From a virus, in the IMG/VR virus record IMGVR_UViG_3300028592_000020, positions 1 through 48,541 of that record: a stretch of 48,541 nucleotides of DNA. One strand, given 5' to 3'. The translations under genes were made by a program, and so were the position numbers. Each line of letters begins with the position of its first letter. Positions within the stretch are counted from its first letter, which is position 1. The notes beneath the pieces are model-generated. The model was not told where the DNA came from and searched no databases. It saw nothing but the letters and a program-made list of their open reading frames with translations. Positions 14,716-22,798 of this stretch are shown here, piece by piece.

Positions 14716-17175
14716 CTAGGGGCTGCCGTCCCCCCGATCCCGTCCCCCCACGACCTGCAGTTTTGCGAGCGCTTCGGCGACGCTCTTGTTGCTCCCGGGG
14801 ACGCCGTTGCGCAGGATTTCGCGCCTGCGCTCCTCCGGGTCGACGTTCACCCATTTGGTCGCCTGCGTCGTTGTCCGAGCGTAGATCGGGTACTTCTTAC
14901 CCTCCACCCTGATTACCCAGCTGGGGCCGTCCTTGGCACCGACGCGGAACAGCCTCGTCTGGATGGCGCGCCTGGCGATGGTCTCCCAGCGCTCGGGGAA
15001 GTCGTAGGCGTTGACTTCCTTCTCATGGCGCATAGCCTCCAGCACCTGCTCTGGCACCACCAGTGCGCCGGGCAGCACCTGCAGGGCGTCAGCCATCGCC
15101 CTGTCGATCGAGGACGCCGCAAGCTCTGTCATCGCTTGCTTGCCCGACGTCATCGGCGGCGGCAGGTAGGGCGAATATTCACCCAGGTCGAGCTCCTCCA
15201 GCCACGCGGCGAAGGCGCCGATGTTCTCGGGCACCTCCATCCACTCGTTCACCTCGTTCCAGAAATCCAGGTCGCGTCGCTCGCCGTTGGTGCCAACCCA
15301 GATGCGCCGGTCGTCGGCCGGCAGCGGCAGGGCGTCGGCATGGTTGGTGGCGATGAAGTAGGTCACGTACGAGTAGGCCGAGAAGGGCGGCAGGCCGTGC
15401 CTGACGAAGTGCCTGAGCTTGGCGCGGGGCTCGACCAGCTCCTTGATCCGCTCGTAGGTGTCGCGCTTGGCGGCGAACACCGAGCCGCCCTGCGCTTCCG
15501 AACTCTCGTCGACTGTGACAAAGAGCGTCTCGGCGCCCCAGCTGTTGTACTGTGACTGGTAGGTCTTGCCGGCGAAGGTGGCGAAGTCGAGCGCCTTGAC
15601 GTAGCGCTGGCCGAACAGCTTCTCGATGATCGTCGCCATCGTGCCGCGCCCGGTGCCGTGCTGGCGCGCCACCATCACCACCGCCGGCCCGGGCACCTCG
15701 GGGTGTCGGTACTTGTAGGCCAGCCAGCAGGTGAACCAGTGCCGCTCCTCGGCGTCGGGCAGCAGCTGCTCGAGGAAGCGCAGCCCGACCGTGGCGTCGC
15801 CGCCCTCTGGGTGCACGACGGGAGTATAGACGTTGACGTACTTGTGCGCTCCCTCCTCATAAATCGGCCGCGGCATGTCGGGCCGCATGCGCAGCCCGCG
15901 CACCTCGGTTAGGCCCTCGCTGGCGGTCCACACGTCAACGGGGTTGATCCGTTTCTCGCCGCCCTTCGGCCCGATCTCTATCGTAGCGTAGCGGTTCATG
16001 GCGGTGCGGAAGTTGGTCAGCGTCATGCCGTCCATCACGCTTTCAGCCCACAACGGCACCACCTGCAGCTGCTGGTAGGGGCACAGCGCGTAGGAGCGCT
16101 GCAGCTTGGCAACCGTGGTCGAGAACTCGTCGGCCGACGACAACTTGTTCAGGCGCTTCTGCTTGGCCTCGCTGGCGAGATCGGCCAGCTTCTTGAGCCG
16201 CTCGGCGACGAGCGCCACGTCGAGCTGTCGGCTTTCCTCTGCCACCGGCGCCTTATCGGCGGCGAAGTGCGTGACGCCGGTTGCGCTGTCCCAGACGAAG
16301 ATGTCTCCGTTGTGCCCCTTGCCTACGAGACAGCGCGTCAGCGAGTGACCGCGGCCGGGTTCGATGAACGAGGCCGACACCCGCAGGCCTTCCTCGCCGG
16401 CGCGCTCGCGCAGCGCCGCGAAGGTGACGTCGGTCTCGCCTTCGTGCGTCTCGAACAGCATGTCGTCGACCAGGTCGAACACCCGCTCGGCCTCGGTCTC
16501 GCCCTTCTTCGTCTTCGCTACCGGCGTCCAGCCGGCCGCGGCGAGCAGCTCCTCGACCAGATCGATGATCTTGAAGACGTCAGCCTTCGTCAGCTCCGGC
16601 AGCACGCTGAGCGGCGCCGTCAGCGGGCTGCCGTCGATCAGCTCGTGATGGTCCTCGCCCTCCCGCCGCGTTACTCCCGGCGCCCACTCGTATGCGATCT
16701 TAACGCTGCCGTCAGGCTCTCGGGTGTGGGCGCCGAACGCTCCGAACTGGCGCGCAGCAGCTCCTCCAAACGCTTCCACGACATGGGAGCCGTCCGCGTC
16801 GATGTCAGCGCCAGGTGCAAGCCAGCGTCGGGTGGCAATGCGACCGAAGGGCTCGTCGACGCGGATGAACCACGCTTCCTTGTTTCCCTTGCCAAATCGT
16901 ACGAGCGCGCCTTGTAGCGCTGGATGTGCCTTTTCGACGGCATTCGCGATCTCCTCCATGATCTCGTGGTCGATGTCGAAGTCGAGCACGCCGAGACCGT
17001 TCTCGACGCGCAGGCCGGTGTCCTTGAACCGTGAGTGTTTGCGCTCCCAGGTGGCGATCAGCTCGGGCGTCACCTCGAGCGTCGGCCAGTTCTTGAGGTA
17101 GGTGGTCTTGCCGACGTTGGCGATTGGCGAGTAGCCGTTGGCGAGGAGCTGCAGGCGAATTTCGGTGGGGGTCAT
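14716..17175 (-). CDS. PrimPol - SF3 helicase fusion
   Basis: 819 aa replicative primase-helicase. The N-terminal third is a bifunctional primase-polymerase with the metal-binding LGVLDFDID (Asp65, Asp67, Asp69) and a later DGSHVVEAFG strand. The C-terminal half is an SF3 AAA+-like helicase: Walker A HGTGRGTMA near residue 508, Walker B TLFVTVDESSE, and the sensor-like YFIATNHADALPLP then DDRRIWV. It would synthesise primers and unwind DNA for the split polymerase. ATG 17173-17175 is chosen because AGGAGG lies seven bases upstream; it overlaps the methyltransferase stop as ATGA. Confidence 0.85.
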   Translation of the reverse strand: MTPTEIRLQLLANGYSPIANVGKTTYLKNWPTLEVTPELIATWERKHSRFKDTGLRVENGLGVLDFDIDHEIMEEIANAVEKAHPALQGALVRFGKGNKEAWFIRVDEPFGRIATRRWLAPGADIDADGSHVVEAFGGAAARQFGAFGAHTREPDGSVKIAYEWAPGVTRREGEDHHELIDGSPLTAPLSVLPELTKADVFKIIDLVEELLAAAGWTPVAKTKKGETEAERVFDLVDDMLFETHEGETDVTFAALRERAGEEGLRVSASFIEPGRGHSLTRCLVGKGHNGDIFVWDSATGVTHFAADKAPVAEESRQLDVALVAERLKKLADLASEAKQKRLNKLSSADEFSTTVAKLQRSYALCPYQQLQVVPLWAESVMDGMTLTNFRTAMNRYATIEIGPKGGEKRINPVDVWTASEGLTEVRGLRMRPDMPRPIYEEGAHKYVNVYTPVVHPEGGDATVGLRFLEQLLPDAEERHWFTCWLAYKYRHPEVPGPAVVMVARQHGTGRGTMATIIEKLFGQRYVKALDFATFAGKTYQSQYNSWGAETLFVTVDESSEAQGGSVFAAKRDTYERIKELVEPRAKLRHFVRHGLPPFSAYSYVTYFIATNHADALPLPADDRRIWVGTNGERRDLDFWNEVNEWMEVPENIGAFAAWLEELDLGEYSPYLPPPMTSGKQAMTELAASSIDRAMADALQVLPGALVVPEQVLEAMRHEKEVNAYDFPERWETIARRAIQTRLFRVGAKDGPSWVIRVEGKKYPIYARTTTQATKWVNVDPEERRREILRNGVPGSNKSVAEALAKLQVVGGRDRGDGSP

Positions 17176-17969
17176 TCTGCGGCCTCCTTCTGGCTGGGCC
17201 ACAGCCGCTCGCTGGCGATGTCGTAGTAAGCAGGGTCTTTCTCGATCAGGATGGCGTTCCTGCCAGTGTTGCGCGCGGCGACGCCTGTGGTGCCGCTGCC
17301 CGCTGTAGCATCGAGGACGGTCTGCCCCGGCTGGCTGTATGTCCTGATCAGGTACTCAAATAACTTGACTGGCTTCTGGGTGGGGTGCAGGCCCTTGTCA
17401 CCGCCAGTAGGCGACGTGTTGATGTGGAGCAGCGTGTTAGGGAAGCTGACGTCTACGGCGTCTGTTCGCGCAGCGCTCGGGTCGTGCGCTCCGTAAGAGC
17501 TTGACGTTCCGCCGCGAATAGGCGGCCTCTGGTCTTTCTTCGGCTTGGGCGTTTTCTGGGGGTAGTAGGGGCAACCGCCCTGCGCAAAAACCAGAACGCT
17601 CTCGTGCTTACGCAGCGGGGCTCGGTTTGCGTTAAGATGGCCTACAGGATGTGATTTTACGTACAGCCATTCATGTTTGAAGGCTTTAGGTTGCGACATC
17701 ACCAGCGCCGAGGAGAAAGGCTGCGTTGCGGTGAGCACCACCGCGCCCGTGCACACCCGCCAGAACTCAGCCCACATCGGCTCGAAAGGTATAACGCTGT
17801 CCCAGGCGTTCTGCGTCGTGCCGTAGGGCAGGTCGCACAGGATCATGTCGACCGATCCGGCCGGCAGCCGCGCCATCTCCTCGAGGCAGTCGCCCTCGAT
17901 AAGCTCCACCCACGGCGCAGCAACTTGTTGACCGCCTGTAGCGGTCCCACTATATGTAGACGTGCCCAC
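17172..17969 (-). CDS. Beta-class N6-adenine/N4-cytosine DNA methyltransferase 1
   Basis: 265 aa. The catalytic motif IV is DLPYG (residues about 46-50, after ELIEGDCLEEM) and the SAM-binding motif I is DATAGSGTTG near residue 222, the order of beta-class amino-methyltransferases. HPTQKPVKLFEYLI is the usual motif before motif I. DLPY is a DPPY variant. The start is GTG 17967-17969 with GGAAGGTG just upstream. It would modify phage DNA to avoid host restriction. No partner restriction gene is present. Confidence 0.85.
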   Translation of the reverse strand: MGTSTYSGTATGGQQVAAPWVELIEGDCLEEMARLPAGSVDMILCDLPYGTTQNAWDSVIPFEPMWAEFWRVCTGAVVLTATQPFSSALVMSQPKAFKHEWLYVKSHPVGHLNANRAPLRKHESVLVFAQGGCPYYPQKTPKPKKDQRPPIRGGTSSSYGAHDPSAARTDAVDVSFPNTLLHINTSPTGGDKGLHPTQKPVKLFEYLIRTYSQPGQTVLDATAGSGTTGVAARNTGRNAILIEKDPAYYDIASERLWPSQKEAAE

Positions 17970-17992
17970 GAAGCACCTTCCTTTCCACAGCT

Positions 17993-18029
17993 GAAAAATA
18001 GAACGCCCGTCCTCACCAGACGGGCGTTC
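17993..18029 (-). terminator. Rho-independent terminator after DnaA-IV gene
   Basis: Perfect 11-bp stem (GAACGCCCGTC 18001-18011 / GACGGGCGTTC 18019-18029), 7-base loop, followed on the minus strand by TATTTTTC. It starts three bases past the stop of the DnaA-like gene and separates it from methyltransferase 1, so a promoter for the latter must lie within a few tens of bases. Confidence 0.88.
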
Positions 18030-18032
18030 ATC

Positions 18033-18371
18033 CTATTGGGTATCGATCTGCGCCTCAAGCGCGCTGATCCTGGCGTCGAACTCGGCGTCGTCGCGCAGGT
18101 CCTCGACGCGCTGGGTGGCGTACTTCACGGTGTTGTGGGACTTGCCCAGCACCCGTGCCGTGCGCTTCACCCCGCCGTCCCTGTCCGTGACCGGCCTCAC
18201 GCCACCACCGCGCGTCGGGTGGCCAGCCGGCCCGGGCATCTGGGTCAGCAGATACCACCAGACGTGCCGCGCCAGCGCCACGTCGCGCGGCTGGCCGCGC
18301 CCGGTGATGGCCGAGCAAGGTACCTTGAACTCCTTCGCCACGGCGCGCAGGAGCTCGTCCTGGCTGGTCAT
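18033..18371 (-). CDS. Stand-alone DnaA domain IV-like DNA-binding protein
   Basis: 112 aa. It aligns by eye with the C-terminal DNA-binding domain of the replication initiator DnaA: LLRAVAKEFKVPCSAITGRG, then the basic loop and ALARHVWWYLL, and the signature helix GKSHNTVKYATQRVEDL (the DHTTV-type motif). There is a Gly/Pro-rich insert of about 25 residues between the halves and no AAA+ ATPase. ATG 18369-18371 has GAGGAG eight bases upstream. It could recognise DnaA boxes in the phage origin or compete with host DnaA. Confidence 0.75.
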   Translation of the reverse strand: MTSQDELLRAVAKEFKVPCSAITGRGQPRDVALARHVWWYLLTQMPGPAGHPTRGGGVRPVTDRDGGVKRTARVLGKSHNTVKYATQRVEDLRDDAEFDARISALEAQIDTQ

Positions 18372-18619
18372 GGTGCGATCTCCTCGATGAGCGACACCGG
18401 CAGCCAGCGCAGGTCGCTCTCGACGCGGAGGGCTGTGGGCGCCCATGAGCGCACCTCAGCCCCACTAGGCGTGTAGCCGACGAGCGCGCCGCTCGCGGTA
18501 TCTACCTCGACCACCGTCTGCCATCCCTTCGGGTGTGGCTTGTTCGGCTGCGGCTTGGCGTCGCCGCGCAGCTTCACGCGGACGCCGGGGCGGAGCAGGG
18601 TGAGATCAGGTTTTGCCAT
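18368..18619 (-). CDS. Hypothetical protein (small beta protein)
   Basis: 83 aa, probably beta-barrel-like: PGVRVKLRGDAKP, WQTVVEVDTASGALVGYT and a final WLPVSLIEEI. The pattern is like short SH3/KOW-type domains but no family is assigned. AAGGAGGT lies eight bases upstream of the ATG (18617-18619). Coupled to the DnaA-IV gene (ATGA). Confidence 0.55.
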   Translation of the reverse strand: MAKPDLTLLRPGVRVKLRGDAKPQPNKPHPKGWQTVVEVDTASGALVGYTPSGAEVRSWAPTALRVESDLRWLPVSLIEEIAP

Positions 18620-19301
18620 TTGACTTTACCTCCTTGAGGCCTTCGTGCGTGTTGAGAAGATAGGGCAGCCAGTCGCCGCCGAACTGCGGCACCCTGATCT
18701 GGAAGGCGTCGCCGTTCTGCCCGGTGACCTCGTGCCAGCCATCGGGCACGGGGTAGAAATTCAGCGTACGCGCCCCTTCCAGCCGCACCCGATCGCCCCG
18801 CTGCGGGACGGGCAGCACGGCGTCGGCGGCAGCTTCGGCGGTGTCGGCGCCGCCGGTCGGAAAGGCACCTATCAGCGTCGAGCCCATGGTGCGGCCGTCT
18901 ATCTCGTTGATCCGCGCGACCAGCACGCCGATCCGCTCGCCGACGATGTCGACGACCCTGTCGATGCGCTCGGTCATGGCGGCCTGCAGCTTGTTAGTGC
19001 GCTTCCACAGGTCTTCGTGCTTCTCCTCAGCCGCGTCTAGGCGCGTCAGGATCGAGCCGTAATTATCGGCAGGTGTCACCAGCCCTGCGAGCCGGTCCTC
19101 GACCTTCGCCAGCCGCTCGGCGAGCTCAGTGACAGCGGGCTGGTTGCGCTCGGCGCGCGACACCTCGACCAGGCTCTCGTCCCGGTAGCGCATCAGCTCG
19201 TCGCAGATAGCGACCATCTCGTGGCTGTGCACCCTGAACGGTTCGGCGCTGTCGGCCGCCGCAAGGTTGCGGATTTCTATCAGTCGGCTTTGTGCGATCA
19301 T
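18606..19301 (-). CDS. Coiled-coil protein with C-terminal beta domain
   Basis: 231 aa. Residues of about 45-130 form a long coiled coil (TELAERLAKVEDRLAGL, RLDAAEEKHEDLWKRTNKL, AMTERIDRVVDIV). A C-terminal domain with RGDRVRLEGARTL and WHEVTGQNGDAFQIRV resembles the beta-rich 83-aa protein next door. Strong RBS (AGAGGAG) before the ATG at 19299-19301. It overlaps the 83-aa gene by 14 bases. No recognised family; its place directly after the polymerase C-half suggests a replication accessory role. Confidence 0.55.
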   Translation of the reverse strand: MIAQSRLIEIRNLAAADSAEPFRVHSHEMVAICDELMRYRDESLVEVSRAERNQPAVTELAERLAKVEDRLAGLVTPADNYGSILTRLDAAEEKHEDLWKRTNKLQAAMTERIDRVVDIVGERIGVLVARINEIDGRTMGSTLIGAFPTGGADTAEAAADAVLPVPQRGDRVRLEGARTLNFYPVPDGWHEVTGQNGDAFQIRVPQFGGDWLPYLLNTHEGLKEVKSNGKT

Positions 19302-19313
19302 GGCTTTTCTCCT

Positions 19314-20345
19314 CTAGCCTAGTGATTTGGTATAGAACCAGTTGTCGACGACTTCCGCGACGAGCGGCAGGTCGGCCCGCCACTCGGGCTTGTACTCCAT
19401 CGCGTCTTTCAGGTGGCGCGACACGTCCGTGATCCAGCCGGCGTCGTCAACGGCCTCCATGATTATCTCGTCATGGGTGTGGCCGATAGTCTCGCCGTGG
19501 CGCGGCGGGTGCTTGTCGAGCAGCACCAGCGTCTCGCGCAGGATCGACCCCGCCACCGCCTGGGTGATGTTCTCGGCGCACTTGCCGTGCCACAGCGCCG
19601 ACCAGCCGTACCCCTTGCGATACCAGATGGCGGTCTTCTCGCTCTCCTCGCCGGTGTCCTTGTCCTTGACCTTGCGCGTCCTGAGCTTGCAGTCGGGGTA
19701 GGTGAGCAGCCGGCCGCAGGGCAGCGCGCAGAACAGCGTGCCGTCCATGTAGCCGGGGTCGAACACGTAGGCCACCCGCCCGGCAGGATAGGCCGTGCCG
19801 GGGTTGCGCAGCGCCATGTTGACGGCACCCCACAGCCCGCTGGCGCGCTCGATCTCGCCGTGCTTGTCGACGTAGAACTTGCCCCAGAAGTCGGGCGCCC
19901 ACTGGTTGCGCGCGCGCCAGCTTTCGACCAGCGACTTCGCCGCTGGCTCGTCAAAGTAGACCTTATAGTTGACGGCCATCTTCTGCAGCGCACCGACACC
20001 GCCGCCGAAGCCCAGGCTGAGCACCGGCACCTTGCCCCGGCTCTGTCGCTCGTCCTTAGTCACGTCCTTGGGGTCTTTGCCCATCAGCTCGCCGGCGGTA
20101 ATCTCGTAGATGTCGGGCAGCGAGGGGTCGGCATCGTTGGTGCGGAAGATGTCGAGGACGCGCTCAGCCCCCGGCGAGGCAGCCAACCAAGGCAGCACTC
20201 TTGCCTCAATTGCGCTGAAGTCGCCCCATACCAGCGTCTTGCCCGGCGGGGCGATGAAGGTCGGCCTGATCAGCATGCCGAGGCTCTTGCCGACAGGGCC
20301 GATCTCGGCGGTGAAGCGCTCGAGGAAAGCGGGGTCGAGCTTCAT
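19314..20345 (-). CDS. Family A DNA polymerase, C-terminal half (motifs A, B, C)
   Basis: 343 aa polymerase fingers/palm. Motif A is GDFSAIEAR (catalytic Asp42), motif B is the O-helix RQSRGKVPVLSLGFGGG (residues about 100-116; the usual K and Y/F of the family seem replaced by this phage-type variant), motif C is THDE near 293 (catalytic Asp). The protein starts just before motif A and lacks all upstream motifs, which are encoded at 22791-24047. The start is ATG 20343-20345, with AAGGAGG seven bases upstream, overlapping the methyltransferase stop as ATGA. Both halves keep all motifs, so a two-subunit enzyme is likely. Confidence 0.88.
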   Translation of the reverse strand: MKLDPAFLERFTAEIGPVGKSLGMLIRPTFIAPPGKTLVWGDFSAIEARVLPWLAASPGAERVLDIFRTNDADPSLPDIYEITAGELMGKDPKDVTKDERQSRGKVPVLSLGFGGGVGALQKMAVNYKVYFDEPAAKSLVESWRARNQWAPDFWGKFYVDKHGEIERASGLWGAVNMALRNPGTAYPAGRVAYVFDPGYMDGTLFCALPCGRLLTYPDCKLRTRKVKDKDTGEESEKTAIWYRKGYGWSALWHGKCAENITQAVAGSILRETLVLLDKHPPRHGETIGHTHDEIIMEAVDDAGWITDVSRHLKDAMEYKPEWRADLPLVAEVVDNWFYTKSLG

Positions 20346-21469
20346 TCTGCGGCCTCCTTGACAGCGGTGGGCCACAGCCGCTCACTAGCGATGTCATAAT
20401 ACTCAGGGTTCAACTCGATCAGCGTCGCGTTGCGCCCGTGGCGGCGAGCCACCACACCGACCGTGCCGCTGCCACCGAAGGGGTCGAGCACCGTACCGCC
20501 GACAGGACACCCGGCAAGGATGCACGGCTCGACGAGCGCTTCTGGGAAGGTGGCGAAGTGCGCGCCCTTGAAGCCTTTCGTCGGGATGGTCCAGACGTCG
20601 CGCTTGTTGCGCATTCCGTTGTCGGCGGTAAGGAATTCCCGGTAGTAGCCCTTCAGGACGGCCTTTGCTTCATCAGCCAGCGCTTGCACTTCGGGTAGGT
20701 TTTTGCCGTAACCGCTTTGCGTCACTTGCGCTTTGCCTACGTCTGACACGCCGCATGACCTGATAGCGGCGATGTGCGCGTCGGTCAGACCGTGTTCTGC
20801 TGCGAGCGCGAGCGCTCGTTTAAGCTGCGGGCGCTCGGACGTCACCGACGGCTCGGCTATGGCGTCGGCGTCGAAGTAGTAGCGCTCGTTCTTGCTCAAG
20901 AGGAACACATACTCGTGCGCCTTGGTGCAGCGGTCGCGCACGCTCTCCGGCATTGGGTTCGGCTTGTGCCAGATGATGTCCTGGCGCAGATACCAGCCGT
21001 CGGCTTGCAGGGCGAAGGCAACGCGCCACGGGATGCCGATCAGGTCTTTGTCTTTTAGTCCGGGTACGGGACCGACGCCGTTACGGTTGCGCTGCCCACG
21101 AGCGTCGACTACGCCGTCAGCGCGTCCGCTGCCAGGGCGAAACTTACGCCCCTGCGCTTCGCCGTAGCCCCAGCGCTGTTCGTTTTTGCCGCCGGGACCG
21201 CTGCCGCCTTTAGCTGGCGCTCTTGCGTAGCTATCGCCGAGGTTAAGCCACAGCGTACCGTCGTCGCGCAGCACGCGCCGCGCCAGCCGCATCACACCGA
21301 CCAGCGCCTCGACGAACTCGGCCGGCGTCGGCTCAAGCCCGATCTGGTCGCCGTGGCCGTAGTCGCGCAAGCCGAAGTAGGGCGGCGAGGTGACGATGCA
21401 GTTGATCGACTGCTCAGGCATCTCGGCCAGCACGTCGCGGCAGTCGCCCTCGATCAGTTCGACGCTCAC
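20342..21469 (-). CDS. Beta-class DNA methyltransferase 2 (SPPY)
   Basis: 375 aa. Motif IV SPPYFGLRDYG (residue about 24) and motif I DPFGGSGTVG near 336, with a target-recognition stretch of about 250 residues between. SPPY is usual for N4-cytosine enzymes but also occurs in N6-adenine ones. The C-terminus (YYDIASERLWP, then KEAAE) is the same as in methyltransferase 1, and the DNA around the stop/next start is identical over 18 bases. The start is GTG 21467-21469 overlapping the previous stop (GTGA); longer frames upstream are antisense-like noise. Confidence 0.82.
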   Translation of the reverse strand: MSVELIEGDCRDVLAEMPEQSINCIVTSPPYFGLRDYGHGDQIGLEPTPAEFVEALVGVMRLARRVLRDDGTLWLNLGDSYARAPAKGGSGPGGKNEQRWGYGEAQGRKFRPGSGRADGVVDARGQRNRNGVGPVPGLKDKDLIGIPWRVAFALQADGWYLRQDIIWHKPNPMPESVRDRCTKAHEYVFLLSKNERYYFDADAIAEPSVTSERPQLKRALALAAEHGLTDAHIAAIRSCGVSDVGKAQVTQSGYGKNLPEVQALADEAKAVLKGYYREFLTADNGMRNKRDVWTIPTKGFKGAHFATFPEALVEPCILAGCPVGGTVLDPFGGSGTVGVVARRHGRNATLIELNPEYYDIASERLWPTAVKEAAE

Positions 21470-21786
21470 TGGATGGTACTCCCCTCTGGCACGATCTCCT
21501 CGACGATCTGCACGTCGAACCCAGCCCTGACCAGCATCTCCTCGATGCGCTTGCCGTAGGCGACGCCGTTCTCGGCGAGGTGCAGGTCGAACCGTTGGAC
21601 GTAGGGTCGGGAGTTCTCGTTCAGCTCGATCAGCATCTCGGCGACGTGCCACTGGGCGCGCGTCACGGCGATGAACCACGCCGGGCACTGGTGCGTGAGC
21701 AGCTGCTCCATCGTCTTGAGCGCGGCGTCGAAGGCTTCTTCGCAGCTGCCGCACTGGCAGAGCGGGGTGTGGTTGGGGTTGCTCAC
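21466..21786 (-). CDS. Hypothetical protein with Cys cluster
   Basis: 106 aa. LCQCGSCEEAF near the N-terminus could be half of a metal site but no second pair is obvious. The rest is helical (AALKTMEQLL, VAEMLIELNENS) with a final YGKRIEEMLVRAG helix. Coupled on both sides (4-base overlaps). No family recognised. Confidence 0.5.
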   Translation of the reverse strand: MSNPNHTPLCQCGSCEEAFDAALKTMEQLLTHQCPAWFIAVTRAQWHVAEMLIELNENSRPYVQRFDLHLAENGVAYGKRIEEMLVRAGFDVQIVEEIVPEGSTIQ

Positions 21787-22013
21787 AGCAGCGGCTCCAG
21801 CAGCTCGAGGAAGTACCCAGCGCCGGGGTACGCGGTTACGCGGTACGGGCGCCTGCGCTCCTCACACCACTCGACAGCGAAGACCAGTGTCTGCCCAGAG
21901 GCAGAGCGGCCAGTGCGCCCGTCGCGTTCGAGCATATCGGCTATCATCTTGCGGGCACGTTTTGCTTGGGTGGGCGTCAGCGGGTTTGGCACAACGGCTT
22001 CAACTTTGAGCAT
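21783..22013 (-). CDS. Hypothetical protein
   Basis: 76 aa from ATG 22011-22013, which overlaps the stop of the 28-aa membrane peptide as TGATG. Contents: PTQAKRARKMIADMLERDGR helix, then TLVFAVEWCEERRRPYRV strands. No family recognised. Confidence 0.5.
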   Translation of the reverse strand: MLKVEAVVPNPLTPTQAKRARKMIADMLERDGRTGRSASGQTLVFAVEWCEERRRPYRVTAYPGAGYFLELLEPLL

Positions 22014-22099
22014 CACAGCACTCCGATCATGTGGCCGGCGACCCAGACGATCAGCATCGCGATCAGGGTGCCGCCGGCGAGGTTGAGGGTGTTTTGCAT
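22013..22099 (-). CDS. 28-aa single-pass membrane peptide
   Basis: A short gene: MQNTLNLAGGTLIAMLIVWV then AGHMIGVL, essentially one transmembrane helix. Both ends overlap neighbours by one base (TGATG at 22099-22101 and at 22011-22015), so it fits the coupled layout and fills the gap. Function unknown. Confidence 0.55.
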   Translation of the reverse strand: MQNTLNLAGGTLIAMLIVWVAGHMIGVL

Positions 22100-22317
22100 C
22101 AACTGATCTCCTCGGTGACGGTCTCGGGGCCTTCCGACCACGTGATGACGAGCTCCTCGAAGTTTTCCCACGAGCCGACGTCGAAGCGGAACTCGGCGTT
22201 CTCAGGGATGCTAAGGCGGTTGGACAGGTAGACCCTGACGGCCTGCTCGATGTCCTTCGGGCTCAGCGTGATCGTGACCTTCTCGGTCTTGGTATAGGTG
22301 ATGTTGGCGGCGACCAT
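22099..22317 (-). CDS. Hypothetical protein, first gene after the operator
   Basis: 72 aa with strands TYTKTEKVTITLSP and NFEELVITWSEG around a helix (DIEQAVRVYLSNRL). Strong RBS (AGAGGAG six bases before ATG 22315-22317). It opens a transcription unit that runs through methyltransferase 2 to the polymerase C-half, directly downstream of a terminator and a perfect palindrome. Confidence 0.55.
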   Translation of the reverse strand: MVAANITYTKTEKVTITLSPKDIEQAVRVYLSNRLSIPENAEFRFDVGSWENFEELVITWSEGPETVTEEIS

Positions 22318-22384
22318 TCAATTCTCCTCTGAATGCGCGCCGACCGTAGCACCTCTCGCGGTACTGGTCCAGTACCTAAAACAA
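22318..22384 (-). promoter_or_regulatory. Operator-like palindrome before the second polymerase unit
   Basis: Contains the perfect 17-base palindrome GGTACTGGTCCAGTACC (22360-22376), 43 bases before the ATG of the 72-aa gene. It touches the T-tract of the upstream terminator. This is the usual place for an operator, so a regulated start of the unit that makes the C-terminal half of the polymerase is inferred. I see no convincing -35/-10 pair. Confidence 0.5.
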
Positions 22385-22412
22385 AGACCCCGCCGATTTC
22401 TCGACGGGGTCT
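22375..22412 (-). terminator. Rho-independent terminator between the two polymerase halves
   Basis: Stem AGACCCCGCC (22385-22394) / GACGGGGTCT (22403-22412) with one internal mismatch and an 8-base loop; on the minus strand it is followed by TTGTTTTAGG. It would end transcription after the polymerase N-half unit. Confidence 0.8.
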
Positions 22413-22477
22413 CGGGTCCGGTGACGGGCGGGGCTGTCGCTGTGACGGCTAGGCCGGCCGTGTACCGAAGCCTCATC

Positions 22478-22798
22478 CTAGCGCGGCGTCGACCCGAAGT
22501 CCAGCCCGCGCGCACCGACCGGCACGTGTGGAGCCTCGCCGTCAGTCATGCCGTCGTAGCGATGCTCGGCATCGCGCGGCGCGAAGCGCGAGCCCTGGCG
22601 CTCGATGTCGTGCGGGTGGTCGTCGTCCTTGTCGTCGCGCCCGAAGTAGACGGTGCTATTCACAGGCCCGCGGTCCTGCCGGGCGGCGAGCTTCTGCTCG
22701 TAGCTGGGCGTCTTCTGGCGCATGACCAGCACCAGGCCGAGGCCCAGCCCGGCAGCGAAGGCGAACACGGTCAGCAGGGCAATCATCAGGTTACTCAT
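22478..22798 (-). CDS. Single-pass membrane protein
   Basis: 106 aa. An N-terminal transmembrane helix (LMIALLTVFAFAAGLGLGLV) followed by a polar, charged tail with a DDKDDDHPHD stretch and prolines. N-in/C-out or the reverse cannot be decided. The ATG (22796-22798) overlaps the stop of the polymerase N-half by 8 bases, so the two are coupled. It could tether replication proteins to the membrane, but that is speculation. Confidence 0.55.
   Translation of the reverse strand: MSNLMIALLTVFAFAAGLGLGLVLVMRQKTPSYEQKLAARQDRGPVNSTVYFGRDDKDDDHPHDIERQGSRFAPRDAEHRYDGMTDGEAPHVPVGARGLDFGSTPR

Noticed and set aside
14690-14735. G-rich hairpin (GGGGGACG / CGTCCCCC) at the primase 3' end as a terminator
   Set aside because: The stem 14705-14712/14727-14734 is real, but the run that follows on the minus strand is A, not T, and it overlaps the stop codon, so an intrinsic terminator is not supported.
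20345-22791. Intein or group I intron as explanation for the split polymerase
   Set aside because: Neither half carries intein blocks at its edge and the DNA between holds ordinary genes with their own starts; no intron structure recognised.
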